A stretch of 64,000 nucleotides of DNA, taken from contig OZ026623.1 of assembly GCA_964020975.1 (NCBI GenBank), positions 74,182,785 through 74,246,784 on the forward strand, written 5' to 3'. Positions 1 through 13,521 of this stretch are shown here, in pieces (position 1 is the stretch's first letter; the number at the start of each line of letters is the position of its first letter). Position numbers and translations under genes: made by a program. The notes beneath the pieces are model-generated. The model was not told the DNA's origin. It saw only the letters and a program-made list of their open reading frames with translations, and searched no databases. Source of the stretch: Hermodice carunculata. Lineage: Eukaryota > Annelida > Polychaeta > Eunicida > Amphinomidae.

Positions 1-690
1 CTTCAGTGCTGATGAAAAATTTTATTTACCTTTGATATATAGTCATACCAAATATGGAATTTATAGCTGATATATTTGTAAAACAATGTCTCTAATTTTA
101 CAGATATGGCAAAGTCCCACCCATGGGATATGGTCAACAATATCACACATGAGTTTTCAATGTAATATGGTACAAAGTCGGGGATAAATATCAAAGTTAT
201 ATTGCTAAACAAAGTAAATAAGAATTCTTTTTTTCTTTTCTTTCTTTTTCTCTTTATTTTATTTGTTCTTTATTGATGTATTTGTTTGTTGGTTTGCGTG
301 CTTGTTTATTTTCTATTGGTTGCTTGTTTTGTTTGTTTTGTTTATTTGTTTTTTATCATTGTTGGTTTGCTTTTAAATGTTTGTTTGGGTTTTGTTTTGT
401 TTTTCCTTGGTTTTGTTGAGTAAGGAGCGTACCTTTGGCATGGGTATTGAGATCATTGTTTGTGCTTGATTATTTCTATGTTTGTTTGTTTTTTTAGTTT
501 GTTCTGTGTTTATTTGTTTGAGTTTTGTAGCATTTTACTAGAGTGAAGGGACAAGCTATGGCACCACCTCTAAATTTAGATCGTCACTCAAAAGGGATTC
601 CCACATAACTTGCGGAGTCATCATGTGACCCAATAATGTTAGTATGTTACCTTATTTGAAATATGAGGTACAGGTTACCAACCCCATATC
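1..690. other. Gene-free AT-rich stretch
   Basis: No supported gene. From about 229 to 530 the sequence is a low-complexity T-rich run with many TTTG and TGTTT steps. Short open frames here show no recognisable protein features. Confidence 0.6.
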
Positions 691-699
691 AATCTGCAC

Positions 700-1060
700 T
701 CATTCTTGAAAAGAAAGCTTTACGCATAATAACAATTGAACACAACCAAGCCCATATATCAAATCTTTTCAAAATGACCTAAATTCCACTTATAATAAAA
801 CTTTTTTCTAAATATTTTTCTATTGGCATATAATAGATTATCAAAAAAAGGTATTATAATTTCGGCTTCCAGTTCAAACACCAACGATACAATACAGGGA
901 CTAATTCCAATCTGATTGTTCCGCAGCATAATAATAATTACAAGTGTCAAAGTTTAAGGAGTATTGGCGCTAAAGTATTTAATATGCTACCCTCCACAAA
1001 AGTCGAAACTCTGACATTCTACATCTTTAAAAAGAGAGGTAAAAGTGGTTAATATACAGA
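700..1060 (+). mobile_element. LINE fragment, C-terminal end of the reverse transcriptase ORF
   Basis: Read in pieces on the + strand, this stretch matches the usual C-terminal tail of CR1/L2/Jockey-type non-LTR retrotransposon proteins. There is a segment like 'KKALRIITIEHNQAHISNLF', then a piece resembling the Y-N-T/TN-S-N-L motif, then 'SLRSIGAKVFNMLP' (normally Slr..Gak.WN.LP) and finally an F-K-K-x-G-K end. The reading is interrupted by several stops and a frame change, so this is a dead 5'-truncated copy. An (AT)n tract follows within 40 bp, a common place for LINE tails to expand. The family cannot be fixed without the upstream domains. Confidence 0.6.
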
Positions 1061-1089
1061 GACATAAATATTGACACGATAGTTTTCCC

Positions 1090-1092
<3 letters not shown>

Positions 1093-1182
<90 letters not shown>

Positions 1183-1246
1183 TATTTATGTACATATATA
1201 TGTATATATATATATATATATATGTTTATTTATGTACATATATATG

Positions 1247-1315
<69 letters not shown>
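1093..1315. repeat. (AT)n microsatellite with an internal duplicated insert
   Basis: Almost pure AT dinucleotides, interrupted twice by the same short segment 'tgtttatttatgtacatata' (starting near 1179 and 1223), about 44 bp apart. The tract has therefore itself undergone a higher-order duplication. Confidence 0.9.
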
Positions 1316-1316
<1 letters not shown>

Positions 1317-1613
1317 CTTATCATGGTCTTTTCCCTTTTCCTATTGTGTTGCTAATATTTTTCATTGACCAACTAGTTTATAAATATATTTTATGTCGTG
1401 TTTATAATTAATGTATGTTGTATCTGAGAAATAATATCTCGCTGGCTTCGGTTTTGTTGCGTACAAAGACAAGGCTTGGCTAATATCTAATTTTTTGTTA
1501 CATTATGTAAGTTATTTTGTAATTGTTTTATGGAACAAAAAGGCATTGGTTGATAAAATCTTATAACAAGGTATGCAGCCAAACGGAGGATCCTGCTCCT
1601 TCCCATATACGCC

Positions 1614-1694
1614 ATGTATGTATGTATGTATGTATGTATGTATGTATGTATGTATGTATGTATGTATGGACGGATGGATGGATGGATGGATGGA
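1614..1694. repeat. (TATG)n then (GATG)n microsatellite
   Basis: About 13 TATG units (1616-1667) pass into GGATGGATG units (to 1694). The short overlapping frames here (MYVCMYV- and YIHTYIHT-like) are products of the repeat, not genes. Confidence 0.9.
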
Positions 1695-1699
1695 TTGCG

Positions 1700-4120
1700 A
1701 ATCAAAGTTGCTGTTTTGGAAAGTATTCTTGTGCTGCTTATTGGTCATTGCGTGAGAGAGCCTGGTATCATTATATCAAAGTATTCTGAAATTGGTACAT
1801 GGTTCTCAAATATAAAAAATAGCGTTGAATTATCCCATTAGACAACAAATGTTATACGCACATATTTCTATCCGTACCATTAATTTCGTGTTGACAAATA
1901 ACAATTTTATAAAAATCGATCATTGCCTTTTCCATTTCAAAACAAACAGCTTAGCACTTCGTTTCATTTATTAGCTCGCCTTTGCTTTCAGTGTATCTGA
2001 TATCATTCTTAAACAAAAATCGACGTGCTCTCTTTCTTGCCTACTTTACATAATTGTAACCTGCAAGTTTCCTAGCATTTCAACCTATCAACAGAATTAT
2101 CATGTCAAAACTCAAATTTATTATTCCCCAAACTATCTATTCGGTCGAAAAACAGTACACTAAAATTTCACGAAATGTTAGGTTTCACGTAGTTAGGCCT
2201 ATATGTTTCGGACAAGCTAAAGTCTGTAGTTAATGAAGAATATTTCAACAGTTGAGAGGACCAATTTTAAACCACTAGTTGCCTTTTATGAGCGACTGTA
2301 TGTGGTCAAGTGATGAGTTCAATTTATTTCTTCACATTGGTATTGCAAGGTCATATTGATGTTATGGTTAATCTTGATTATTTGCACTATGCTGTCATTA
2401 TTGGGTGAAATATTTGACTGTGGATATTTTTTTTTCTTAAGTATATTTAAACTAGCGTCCATCTTGCTGGGGCCAAAAGTCAAATATCCAATTTTTCTAC
2501 TGAACTAAATGAAGATTATCGCAAATATAAATTGGAAGTAACTGTCTATAGGCAAGAACCATCATGAATATTACAGTATATTTCGGCACGTCATTCTCGG
2601 AAAAGAGAAATACACCTCACCTTTAAATGATATTACACACCATAGGTTTTCGGAGGAACGTGACCCACCAAATCAATGCAGCCTCACTCCAGGTCCAGTT
2701 ATCACACGAGTGCCCGCACTGGTGAGGTTGTTCGGAATCAACGCGGAGGCAAGAAGTGACACGAAAGTAAAAATACGGCTGGGACCGAGTTCAATATATT
2801 GTTGGAATATGAATTTTCATAACATTTATTATGTATGTACATATATAGTCACGAATTGCCCATAAACACCAAAAATATACACAAAATAAAAGCCGTTAAG
2901 AGTAACTGATACCTCACTAAAATTTAGCCTGTTCATGTCACTCGCTGAGTGGTCAGCAAGAGACAGGCCAGTCGTCTATTTGTTTCATACGCACAGGTAA
3001 CGTTTTAGTCAACATGTCCATCAGAAGTACTGTCAGAAATGCATTGGATATTTATTCTGTAGTACTGGTATACAAGTAAATTCAACATATACAGTTACTT
3101 CTGACATAGAATTAGCTTACCGCTATGTACATGCCTGCATATAATAAGTAGCCATGAGGGCAGAAATCTGCAGCATGGCTTATTACGAGAAATAATTTAT
3201 CAGCAATATACTACATCGGTTTTTTTTGGTGAAAGCATGGGCTTTGAAAACATCGTTTTATTTGTGATACCACGAGGTCTAAAATTATTGGCGGTATTCT
3301 TTTGTCATATTTACTATTTTCATAGATAATGGGTAAAGGAAAATATTCAGCTTCTTTGTTGCTACGGACATCTTTCTACTGACAACTGTGGCAATAGATG
3401 CTCAGTCTCTGGAGGGGTGGAAGACACTGACCAATAAAGGCAGTCTGCTGATTGATGGAAGACAGTGGCTAATAACCTGAAAAGACTGGACACTCCGAAG
3501 TTTCAGATTGAAGGGAGGTCATGCAAAGGGAGGGGGGAAAGACTGGTCAATCAATACAAAGCCGATGATCGGACTAGCTTGAGCAATTATGGGCCAGCCT
3601 GATATTAATTTTTTCTTTGACAAAACTCCTTAATGAGACTGTTGTGTCCATTATTTACAACTAAGTTTTACGTCGCTTACAAATAAATTAGTGTCCTTTA
3701 TAAAACAGTGTAGATGCCCCGAAGGTTGATTGTGTGTTTCATAATTTAAACTGCTATAATAACTATTACATATGTTGTTTCATGTGAACGAAAGTTCTTT
3801 GTGCGTTGTGTTTATGATACAATTGGGATCGTGTGATATATCGGAAGTTTTTATATTCTCGGAAATTCTGGACATATGATTCATCCACATTGAAAATTAA
3901 ACTTCGATCTGCACGAATCACTTTTCAATGATCTTCTGACTCCATGGATGACCTAATGACTTCTTAAAGCAACGTTTCTGAATGTAGTGCTGTAATATTG
4001 AAAACAACATTGTAGTTGGTCATGTTTGATGACGTTTGCCATGTTGTATGATTAAGAACGGAAATGTTTATTCCAATGTTCTCCTTTGTGTGTTACAAAT
4101 ATTCATGTGTTGGGACATGG
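1700..4120. other. Gene-free stretch
   Basis: Apart from one interspersed repeat copy at 2219-2410, I see no gene, RNA or mobile element that I can support. Confidence 0.5.
2219..2410 (+). repeat. Interspersed repeat family, copy A
   Basis: This segment matches, with substitutions, the reverse complement of the last 200 bp of the window (63784-63996), a shorter stretch at 50735-50872 and a piece at 11083-11156. Shared blocks include 'agttaatgaa.aatatttcaa', 'agttgagagga', 'tgccttttatg.g.gactg' and 'tttatttctt.cacattgg'. No coding signal is seen. It is probably part of a non-autonomous or LINE-untranslated-region repeat. Confidence 0.65.
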
Positions 4121-4128
4121 TATACAAA

Positions 4129-4188
<60 letters not shown>

Positions 4189-4232
4189 GTATATATATAT
4201 ATGTATGTATAAATAAATAAATAAATAAATAA

Positions 4233-4306
<74 letters not shown>
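4121..4306. repeat. Compound (CA)n-(TA)n-(AATA)n-(TA)n microsatellite
   Basis: (CA)n to about 4177, then mixed TA/TATG, then AAATA units (4207-4240), then pure (AT)n. The frames over it encode only YIYI and VCVC runs. Confidence 0.9.
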
Positions 4307-4309
<3 letters not shown>

Positions 4310-7300
4310 AGTCTTAATAGGTACCAATGAAGAGTTTGCAGAAAAAACGAAATTTATTTGGTTGTCATTGAACTAAAACAAATTTGTTTTCTGTTCTCTA
4401 ACTATATAAGGGAAGATTGTATGAAAAACTTTAACGATGCTTAGATCCTCACATAAGAAAAATGCTATTTTTTAATGTTAAACTCAATTTTTGTTTACAC
4501 GACTAAATTGTACGTTATTTTATGTATGTTCTTGCTGTTCAATCCCAAGTCAACGAATATAAGTATTGAATGATTTTTGTTTAATGTGAAACGCTTTCTT
4601 AGTGTGCAATTTGGTATCAAATGTTTTATGTCAAATTAAATATTTGTTTACACAACAAAAACACATGTGGTGATACGTCAGTTCTTGGTGTCCAAATTAT
4701 CCACGACTTTAAGTCTTAGTGCTCAATCAAATTTCAAGCAACGTAAGTATTTAGCGCTGTTAATTTTATGTGAAGCTGTTACTTAATGAGCAAACAAATG
4801 GCATCGCTTGAAACCATTAGGTGAGGCTGATTTCAAGAAAAATGTTCTTGTACAGTGGGGAGTTCTATGCCGAAATAATGTGTAACTTGGTTTGCACACA
4901 TATAAGTAAAGCAGATTATCAGTGTTACAGCTATAGGATAACATAGCGTTTGGTCTGCAAGTAAATTTGCAGGTTTCTCCTAAAGTGCAAAAATGTAAAC
5001 AAACGTCCAATGGCACCAAACTACCGCTGCACACTCTCTAACGTTGTTGTATTTGTGCCTTTTTGTCCAGAACCACTTCCCAGCAGTCAGTACCCTATTC
5101 CGCAGTCTGAACTCTTTACTCTCCATAAGCTAACTGTCACTGTGTAACATATATACATATGGAAGTACTGTTGTCAATATTGCACACGTTCCTTTGTAGA
5201 AGTTTGACAGAGGCTGTTTTAGCCGAAATAAATTAAGGGGTGACCAGCGGGTAACTACTCAGGACATGCTTTGGAGCCTATACCCATACACGTCTCTCTA
5301 ATTAGTGGCCCTTTGTCTAAGCTAAATATTCAACAAAGGTAACCCACATTATAATAGATATATATGGACTTGACAAATGATAAATTAGCTAAATATGTGA
5401 CATTTTGCTTTTAAATGCAGAGCTTCATAATGAATGAAGAGCACCTGTCAAACCAAAGATAGTTAGCAAGTTTGTATAGTACAAGTCTTGATATGAACAA
5501 TTTTAGCTACCCCTGAACAACTATGTATCCTTTCTTGCTGGAGAGCTCATCTTAGTTAAACCACCTGGCAGTGTAAAACTGAAGTAAAACAAACTTTGGC
5601 ATCATATTTAGTCCCATGACTGCAAAATAAACAGTTCCAGCCAGACCACTTGTGCAAACTGTGGGAAACCCTAACAAGTACTCCAACAATGGGCATTCGG
5701 CACCAGAAATGTAAAATACGCCCCATAATGACACCTACTCCTCACTTTGAATGACTTCAAACAATTAAGCTCCATTTCGCTGCCAACCCGTAGTCAACGT
5801 TTCAACATAATGGTTCAGGTTTGTGACATTTGAATTAATACTGTGAAATTAGAGTAATTTTTGACACCGAGTGAATTGGTAAATTAAGTAAATTAGACAT
5901 TGTCACTTTGTACTGCTTCTGCTCGTCAATTAGGGCAGCTCCTGTATATTACACTGTACGGTTTGGCCCCAGAGGATACGCATGGTCGCCATACATTGAG
6001 TAATGTCTATATTTTGGACAATCCTGCGTCCCTTCATAGGTCAACAAATGTGCATAATTTATCCATTTGGTACCACAACACATTGATTATTCAGTGCATG
6101 CGTCCTTTAGTATGTGTTTAAGACAGATTGTTGGTGCCTAGATTGTCTGCAAATAACACTCGCAGTGTCGTCCATGAATGGCAATATTGTGTGCCAAGGA
6201 CAGTGTGTTTCGGAAATATCTGATGAAAATTCTTCTGGATTAACCCAGTTTTGATGAATGTCATGCTATGTTTGGTTATGTTCTTCAAATATTATATTGA
6301 CCACTTAGTTGATTATCATCCCAGGTTCTACTGGTCACCTTAATAGACAACAAAAATTTCCTACTCTTATAGGATAAGCAAAGGTTCTAAAAAGAATACA
6401 AAGCCCGTCCAGCCCAGATACCTTTATTTTGTTGCAAGATATTATTTTAACTGGCAAGCCAAAAGGATCTTTGAGGATTGACAAACTACTTTTATCAAAT
6501 TGAAAGTAATTTTAATATATTGTGTTTGTGGTTGGTTCCAAATGAAATTTGAATCTTTCCACAGGCTGGTGGCCCGTCATCATTTCCAATATCCAAAAAA
6601 AAAAAAAAAAAAAAAGTTTTCAGCTCCCATACTTTTTCAAAAAGGGCTGCACTTAAGGCATCGATCTAAAATTATAAGACATACCAAGGGTGTAATGAAA
6701 TGTTACAAGTTCTAATCATCTAAAATTTGCCAGCAATATTAACAGAAAATAGCATCCATATGCACTACTACAAGGCCACATCAAAATATAAACTTAGTTC
6801 CAATCAGTAGCTCTCCAAAAATACAAAAAACGAAAACAAAAACAAAAACAACAAAAAAAACAAAACAAAGCAAAGAAATTAACAACAACAAAACAACAAC
6901 AAAAACAAAACAAAAAAGAAAAAAAAAAACTAAATGAGGCATCCGCATTTATTTTCATTTTCTACTTTTTTATTATAGTTAAAGTTGGAGAAATTCGATA
7001 TGAAGATCCATAATTTGTTTTGAGGAACTAGATAATTAATTTTTTTATTTCCAAAGCTACAAAAAGACGCGGGGGGATTAAATGCGGGCACTGATGAAAA
7101 CCAAAGGAGGGGGATCAAATGCGGGCACTGATCATAACGAGAACCATTTTTTGGTGTGGCCGAAGGGACTTAATTTTCGCTGCTGTGCCAAACATGGCAT
7201 CAAAACCACACCAACTTAAAAAGTTCAACTTTTCGTAAAATGTTGCAAGTTAACAACATTCAATAACCGCGAAAGACGTAAGTAAAAAGTACGCCAAAAC

Positions 7301-9700
7301 TATTAACCATGAAAATCATGTCCAAATATTACTTGCATTTGGTGATGGGATATTGGATTATACAATCATTTCAACTTACAGGTTTTGGAAGAGTCGTACT
7401 GCTTCACATACGTCATGCACATGTGTATGTTAATGAAACACAATATTATGACGAAGTGAAAAAACACAATACATGGCTATATATAGTTGTGCGTTTAATG
7501 TTGAAATGCGTTTGCTGAACAGTCAGGAGCATACAAATTAACCTTATCAAGCTCTTTTCTCCCGCAAATATGCCCTTTGTTGGTCTTGTACAGCACTTGA
7601 GGCGTCTGTGGGTGTTAGCCAAAACATTAACGTAAATTTAGCGATCCATGTCTACCATACGGTCACATGGCATACATCCAGCCTTAAGGAGGTCTTGTTC
7701 GTGAATCATAACTTGAGATGTCTTGTGATGAAACCAGACCATAAACCATTTTTGTTCAGAGATTCCACATTTGTCAAACACGCACCGTTCATTACCAGAA
7801 TGATCCAGAACAAATAATTCAGATTGAAATGCCACCTAATTTTCTGTACAACACGTGGAGGAGGTTACCAACAATAAGCTGTTGTTGGCTTATACCAATT
7901 ACACGGCACCCCAGTCCTCGCTCTTTTGAAGCCATGTCGGCATATTTCAAGGGAGTTCACAGTTATAAAATATCTTACACTATTTTGTAATGTATCATTA
8001 AACCAAACACAGTATGCACTTCCACATTCAAAACAAGTACGCCCAACACATTATACATCATCAAAATGTATGTACTTCCCAAAAACATATATAATGTACT
8101 CTAACCTTTAGGTAAGCATGTCTAGCACTGGATGAATTACAAACGAGAAATCTGAAAACAAACTCAGTTTGGACAAACCCTTATCCTAGGTAGGCATCAC
8201 TTTTGGTCCGACATCGTAATGTAAGTACAAACAAACTGAACATAGTGTGTACCTCCACTCCAAAGGTAAATGGGGTTGACTCTGCCAGCTTCACCCCGAA
8301 ATACGTATACTGACACGTATCATCTTAAAGGCCAAGAACGATACCTCTTTAAGGCTGGACCTATGTATGCCATTAAAATAAAATTGACTAAAAGTGTAGC
8401 AATATTTTGCCCAGGGAAATTCCTATATAATAATAACATAAAATCGTCATAATGAAATGTGCAATGACCTTCCTGCACATTACCACCAAAGAATGCAAAC
8501 ATGACAATAATAATTGATTTATGAAACGAGCTTTCTCACTTCTCAAAGACAACATAAACCAATGAACCTATGTGTCGTTTAAGATCGTCATGAATCACAG
8601 TAATTTACAAGGTGGGGAAATGTCTAGACGATAATGTGTCTTATGAAAGTATATATTGAAAAAGTTTCAAGCAACTCCCAATAAATTTTAATCATCCATG
8701 GACAGAACCTATTAACTCTTGAGTGTGTTTGCAGTTAAATACAATAATTATACCGAATCTCCTGTACTTTTTTTGATGGTTTGGTTAATATTTGTTGAAC
8801 GGAATTTAGAACTAGATATAATTAATGAACTTGTATGGATTCTTATGGCGTCAACGTAGCATTCATTCTAGCCAAAGCTTTTGCATTTGCCATCAAATCA
8901 CAAATTATATTCATCTAAAATTTCCAAACGAGTATTTAAAATACCATCTGTTACATTTTCAATTGAAAAGCTGATGATATTCAAATTCGATTCGGATTTA
9001 ATGTGGTTAAAACGGAGAATGGCATAGTCTTTGTACATTTAGAAAAAAAATGGTGGCACAGCTTTATAGAAATAGTTGGTATAAATGATTGCACTACCAA
9101 GTCCATGATGAGATTTATGATTAACCACTGTTCAGAGATGTGTTTATTAACGATAAGGGTTGAGATGTCAGCATTCATTTTGGACAGTAAACATGCATGT
9201 ATTGAGTATAGAATGGCAGATATGACCATCAGATCTACCATAGTAATCCTTTAAAATAGCTACAGCTATATATTTAAGGAATGATATAGTGTTATTTGTA
9301 CGATGTCCATTGCGCCTGTATGGTCGAGATTGGGTATTAATTGAGAATATCCAATTATTGAACATTTCGTGGAGACATTACCATTTCCACGTGACTCTGT
9401 CTTTTAGATTAAAAAATTTAAATGCTACCTAATTGTAATTGCCAAAACGGATCTGTTTCTTTACTATTCATCACAACCACGTTTGAGAAGCTGTTAACAT
9501 TTCAATAATGTTGATTTACTTTAAATATGATATAATTCCTTGAAAACACGTCTTACCCAAAACCATTTTTTCTAATTCCCCAACTTTGCCAAACTTAACA
9601 CGAAAGGTATGCAAAAAGGTGTGATGTATTTCCTTTTCTGACACTCTGCATTTAAATTCAAGAACATAAGGAATATCTATTTGTTTTCTATTTTCTTTAT
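4310..9700. other. Gene-free stretch with A-rich tracts
   Basis: No gene supported. It holds a run of about 22 A at 6595-6616, an A-rich (CAAAA)-type tract at about 6820-6930 and a short tandem duplication at 7071-7145. All open frames are short and lack recognisable features. Confidence 0.5.
7071..7145. repeat. 38-bp tandem duplication
   Basis: Two adjacent copies of a unit containing 'aatgcgggcactgat', each preceded by a G run and 'gatTaaat' or 'gatCaaat'. The copies start near 7071 and 7109. No function evident. Confidence 0.7.
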
Positions 9701-9719
9701 GATATATATGTTTTTTTTA

Positions 9720-10690
9720 TTGGGCAACCTTTAAGAAAACCTTTTTCTCTAAAGCCACTCACCCAATTGCTCTGATATTTTACCGAAACACTCCTAGGGA
9801 CTCTTAATTTGTTCACCAAGTGGTGCTGCATTTTACTTCTAATTTATTCATGATTTGTGTGCTTTTGCTATTTTGGACGTATTCTCCTCAAGTGTCACTC
9901 AGATTTAGCTGAAACGTGGTGAATATGTTCCGTGTTGAAGGGTCAAACAAAATTGTTCACTAGGTGGCACTGCTGTGTATTTCGGATCTTTAACGATTTA
10001 TTCAATTTGGGTACTAATCGGTTAATGTTCCATTTCATATAGATTATTATGCAAGTCAATGGGCATACTCTAATGTTAATTCGCATTTTCAACATTTTCT
10101 CCGAGACTGTCATCCAAATTGACGTCAAGCTGGGTGGTAATGTACTTTTGGTGAGTCTCTACCAGGTTTGTCAAATGGTCACGCCCCATTCATTTTTGGA
10201 TTTTTAATGAAGTTTTTTTGGTTGGTTTTCTTTTGGCAAATCTTAAAAAACCCTCCCCCAAACTGCTCACCTAATGGCTTTGATATTACACAGAACTCCT
10301 AGCTCCTAATTTGTTCACCAGGTGGTGCTGCCTTTTTTTCTATTTTTTAAGGATGATTTTTCTTGTCATTGTTATATTTGACTTCTTATTCAGAACCTTT
10401 ACTCACCTTAAGCTGAAACATGGTGGATATATTCATTGTGAAAGGGTCAAACAAAGTTGTTCACTAGGTGTCACTGCTGTGGATTCGTGATTTTTATTTA
10501 TTGATTACTATGTAAGTCGATGGGCATTCTAATGCCAATTCACCTTTTCTACTTGTCTGAAGAAACTGTCAGTCAGACTGACTTCAAACTTAGCGGCAAT
10601 GTACCTCGGGTGGGTCTCCACCACGTTCGTTAAAGTGATTTTTGGATCTTGACCTTATTTCCAAGGTCACAGGACACCTGACATAAAATT
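9720..10690. repeat. Two diverged tandem copies of a roughly 490-bp unit
   Basis: The block 'tttgttcaccaagtggtgctgc' near 9810 recurs as 'tttgttcaccaggtggtgctgc' near 10308. The block 'gggtcaaacaaa.ttgttca' near 9940 recurs near 10443. The block 'tgggcat.ctaatg.taattc' near 10055 recurs near 10520. Order and spacing are kept, giving a period near 495 bp. The right flank (10640-10940) has two 'gaccttg..tcatttc..ggtca' blocks typical of invertebrate interspersed repeats. Confidence 0.7.
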
Positions 10691-11082
10691 TACTGTTCAC
10701 TTAATAACTTGAAATGTATTTTGAGTTAGGACTTTGACGTAGCACATTTTAGTGTTTCTCCACAAGGATCATGCTAAGAAAGTACATGAGTGACCTTGGC
10801 CTCATTTCTGGGGTCAGAGTGCAGCATACATGGATTTTACCCTTCACTTTAACTTGAGAACCACTTGAACTGGGACTGGGGCCATAACAGTATAGCATTA
10901 TCATGGGCAGATGCAAACCTGAACGTAATGTGTATGTCCTAGTATTGGAGCGTCATGCACTCTTTTATATATTTACTGAAATCGCCTTCCCATACTCTGA
11001 TTGAAAGGTTTCGTTTGCATGTAATACAAATAATCTAATGCACAACTTAAAAGAAACCAATGTAAATTTAAAAAAAAACAAA

Positions 11083-11156
11083 GGCAGTCACCCATACAAA
11101 GTAACTGATAGTTTTAAGCAGGGCCCTTCGACCTTTGAAGAATTCTTCATTTACCA
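11083..11156 (-). repeat. Interspersed repeat family, short copy D
   Basis: Contains 'ggcagtcacccatacaaag', a 'gttttaa' block and 'tgaagaattcttcatt'. These align in order with 63911-63974 near the window end ('ggcagtcacccataaaagg', then 'gttttaaa', then 'cttttcatt'). Confidence 0.5.
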
Positions 11157-11159
11157 CTT

Positions 11160-12920
11160 ATTTTAGTTTTGCCAAAACACCAGGCTTTAAGTCTTAACTT
11201 ACTTAAGCATAAAGTAAAATGAAAGGCATCTGGCACATCTTCATTGAAACCGGTGTCTCCCTTTTCAATAACTTATTTTTGATGTACAGTTCTATAGTCA
11301 AGTGGTCTATGATCTTTCTGCATCCCTTCCGCTGGGGATAAGGCATCAGTAGCTATAAAAACTTGGGTGATTATGTTTTATACTACTTCTATCATCCCCT
11401 TTCTGATAAAATTGGCACTGGACTCTTGTCTCATAGCTGCTAGCTGGGCTGGGTGGAACCAGTTTATGGAACAAAAAACCTAACCACCACTTGGAATACT
11501 TAGCCCCATGGAAGCATGAAGGGTTTGGCATAGCCGTCTATAGACAACTGAGCTAATGTTGCACCTATCTTGCTAAACGCAGGCTTTTGGAGGTGCCCGT
11601 GGTTGAGTGGACAATCACTGGTACCCCTAGGACTTTTAATTCTTGTATAGTAGATTCCCTTTACTGCCTTCCATTGATTTATACCTACAGCTCCTGTTTT
11701 CCCTGGGCTTATCCATGGGCCTTGTATTTCATGAACTTCTAGCCTCATGATGCACTATGTTCTTTATTCTACTGCATATAGTTTTGCTGTTGAGGTGGCC
11801 ACAACCAAAGACTACGGTTCAGTTTACGTTTAACCCACCTCAGGTTAGCTTTGGATTGAATTATCCATGTCAGCTTATATTGGGCTGCCCACACATTGCC
11901 CTCCTTTATTGCAGCTATATGTATAGCCATAACAATATACACAGGTATGAGCACAAGACGGAACGTGATAAGGAATGAAATCCATTTGTGCTTATGTGCC
12001 ACGTTAAAATCGAATATTACCAAAATGTGAAAAATGCACGGCAAGGACGTTAATCATGAACATAACATAAGACAGTAAGCACCATTTACAATGTGAAACA
12101 AACAAACACGTCAGTGTGAAAAATTCTAAGTATCTATCAAGGCTATAGACCAGACTTATATTCTGCATGTGTACTGAAGAATGTGTTTGAATGGCAATGA
12201 ACCTCTCCAGTCACTATAAGAAAACGTATGTAAAACGTAACCATGTCTGACTTAATGGCGGAAATAAATGAAGCAGTCTTGCATGAAAGCTGTGAACGGA
12301 AGAAGTAGATATGGCGCACTCATCATAAATTGTAGAAACCGTACCCACATTATGTACTGCATGAATATACTAATGAGATAATGACAGCATTCCATGAATT
12401 TCTGTAACTTCGAAATCTGTTGATCACATAATAGTAGGTGTATAGGTAATTATCCTTTGCAATGGTTACATCTAGTTTAAATTTGTCCCCCCGTTGGAGA
12501 CCCACCCCGCAAAGATATATATTGCAATACATTATACAGGTAATCATTAATTGTCAATGAATTATAAAGCACCTATACAACATTTTCGGTCCGTGTCATA
12601 CAATGTAGAGAATTCGGCCAATATGGTAAAGCAGGGCCTGTATGAATTAAAGGTAATCTGGTTCCCATGCCATGGGTCACACGAAAAACCAGCGCGACGC
12701 GGGTACCAGACAGACTGTGAACTGGGGCAATATGAGTGACGTCCCATTTCTTCCATCTTTGCCAGTTGGTGCACCGACAGTTGAAGCGAAGGAGAAATGG
12801 ATGAATTTATCAGACAGACAAGCAACCGTGGTCACCAGATGCCAGGTATTCTGGGAAATGACATACTATGGTATGAATTGCTCACAGCAGCTCTGATTAC
12901 TCATAGTTAATTAATAAAAT
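11160..12920. other. Gene-free stretch with short open frames
   Basis: Several open frames of 60-90 codons lie on the - strand between 11346 and 12044. I recognise none of them, they change frame repeatedly and have no clear splice logic. I do not call a gene. Confidence 0.4.
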
Positions 12921-12922
12921 TG

Positions 12923-13041
12923 TCATTAATCAAGTGTTTTCATACAGGCCCAGGTACAGGTCTAAGGTCAGCTTTGCCTCAGGCCAATAGCGCTGAGCTT
13001 TGACCTGTAACTAAGCTTGTATAAAAACACTTGATTAATAA
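12923..13041. mobile_element. Palindromic MITE-like element of about 119 bp
   Basis: The left arm starts 'tcattaatcaagtgtttt' and the right arm, read in reverse complement, starts 'ttattaatcaagtgttttta'. The similarity continues inward through 'ataca', 'acaggtc' and 'gcctgaggc'. The whole element can therefore fold into one hairpin with a small loop around 12985. There is no coding sequence. The superfamily is not assignable because no clean target duplication is seen. Confidence 0.65.
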
Positions 13042-13483
13042 CATAATAATAAACTGACTCAATTTCTTGTTCCCGTGACAAAATGTGAGTTAGTTTACTC
13101 TACAGTTTTTGGTGACGCAGCAGCTTCAAAAGCAACTGATACACATGTGTTAACTTTGGGAGAACCCTCAATGCAATCTTATGCAGTATAAAGTTTCCCA
13201 GTTTTAATGAATATTTAAATGATACGAAATAAAAGTGTGTTCCATAGAGCGAATAATATCTGTGTCAATAAAAAAAAAGAAGGTTATCGTCGAAGCGTCA
13301 GGTAGGCCTTTAAACAAGTCAAGGATAGTGATGAATATGTATTTTAGGGTGTAGTAATTACAAAGATACTTAACAACATCAGCCTCTATCATATCATCCA
13401 AAGGGTACTTCCTTTGGGTCTTTACTGCGGATACTATTTCATTGACTGCTACTGAGTGCAACAAGCAGTTCAACTAATTTCAC

Positions 13484-13521
13484 GGAGAGGGAGAGAGAAA
13501 GAGAAAGAGAGAGAGAGAGAG
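13484..13521. repeat. (GA)n microsatellite
   Basis: Purine tract of GAGAGA and GAAAGA units. Confidence 0.85.

Noticed and set aside
11346-12044. Chain of - strand open frames of 60-91 codons
   Set aside because: The frames change without splice sites and no family is recognisable; the composition alone is not enough.
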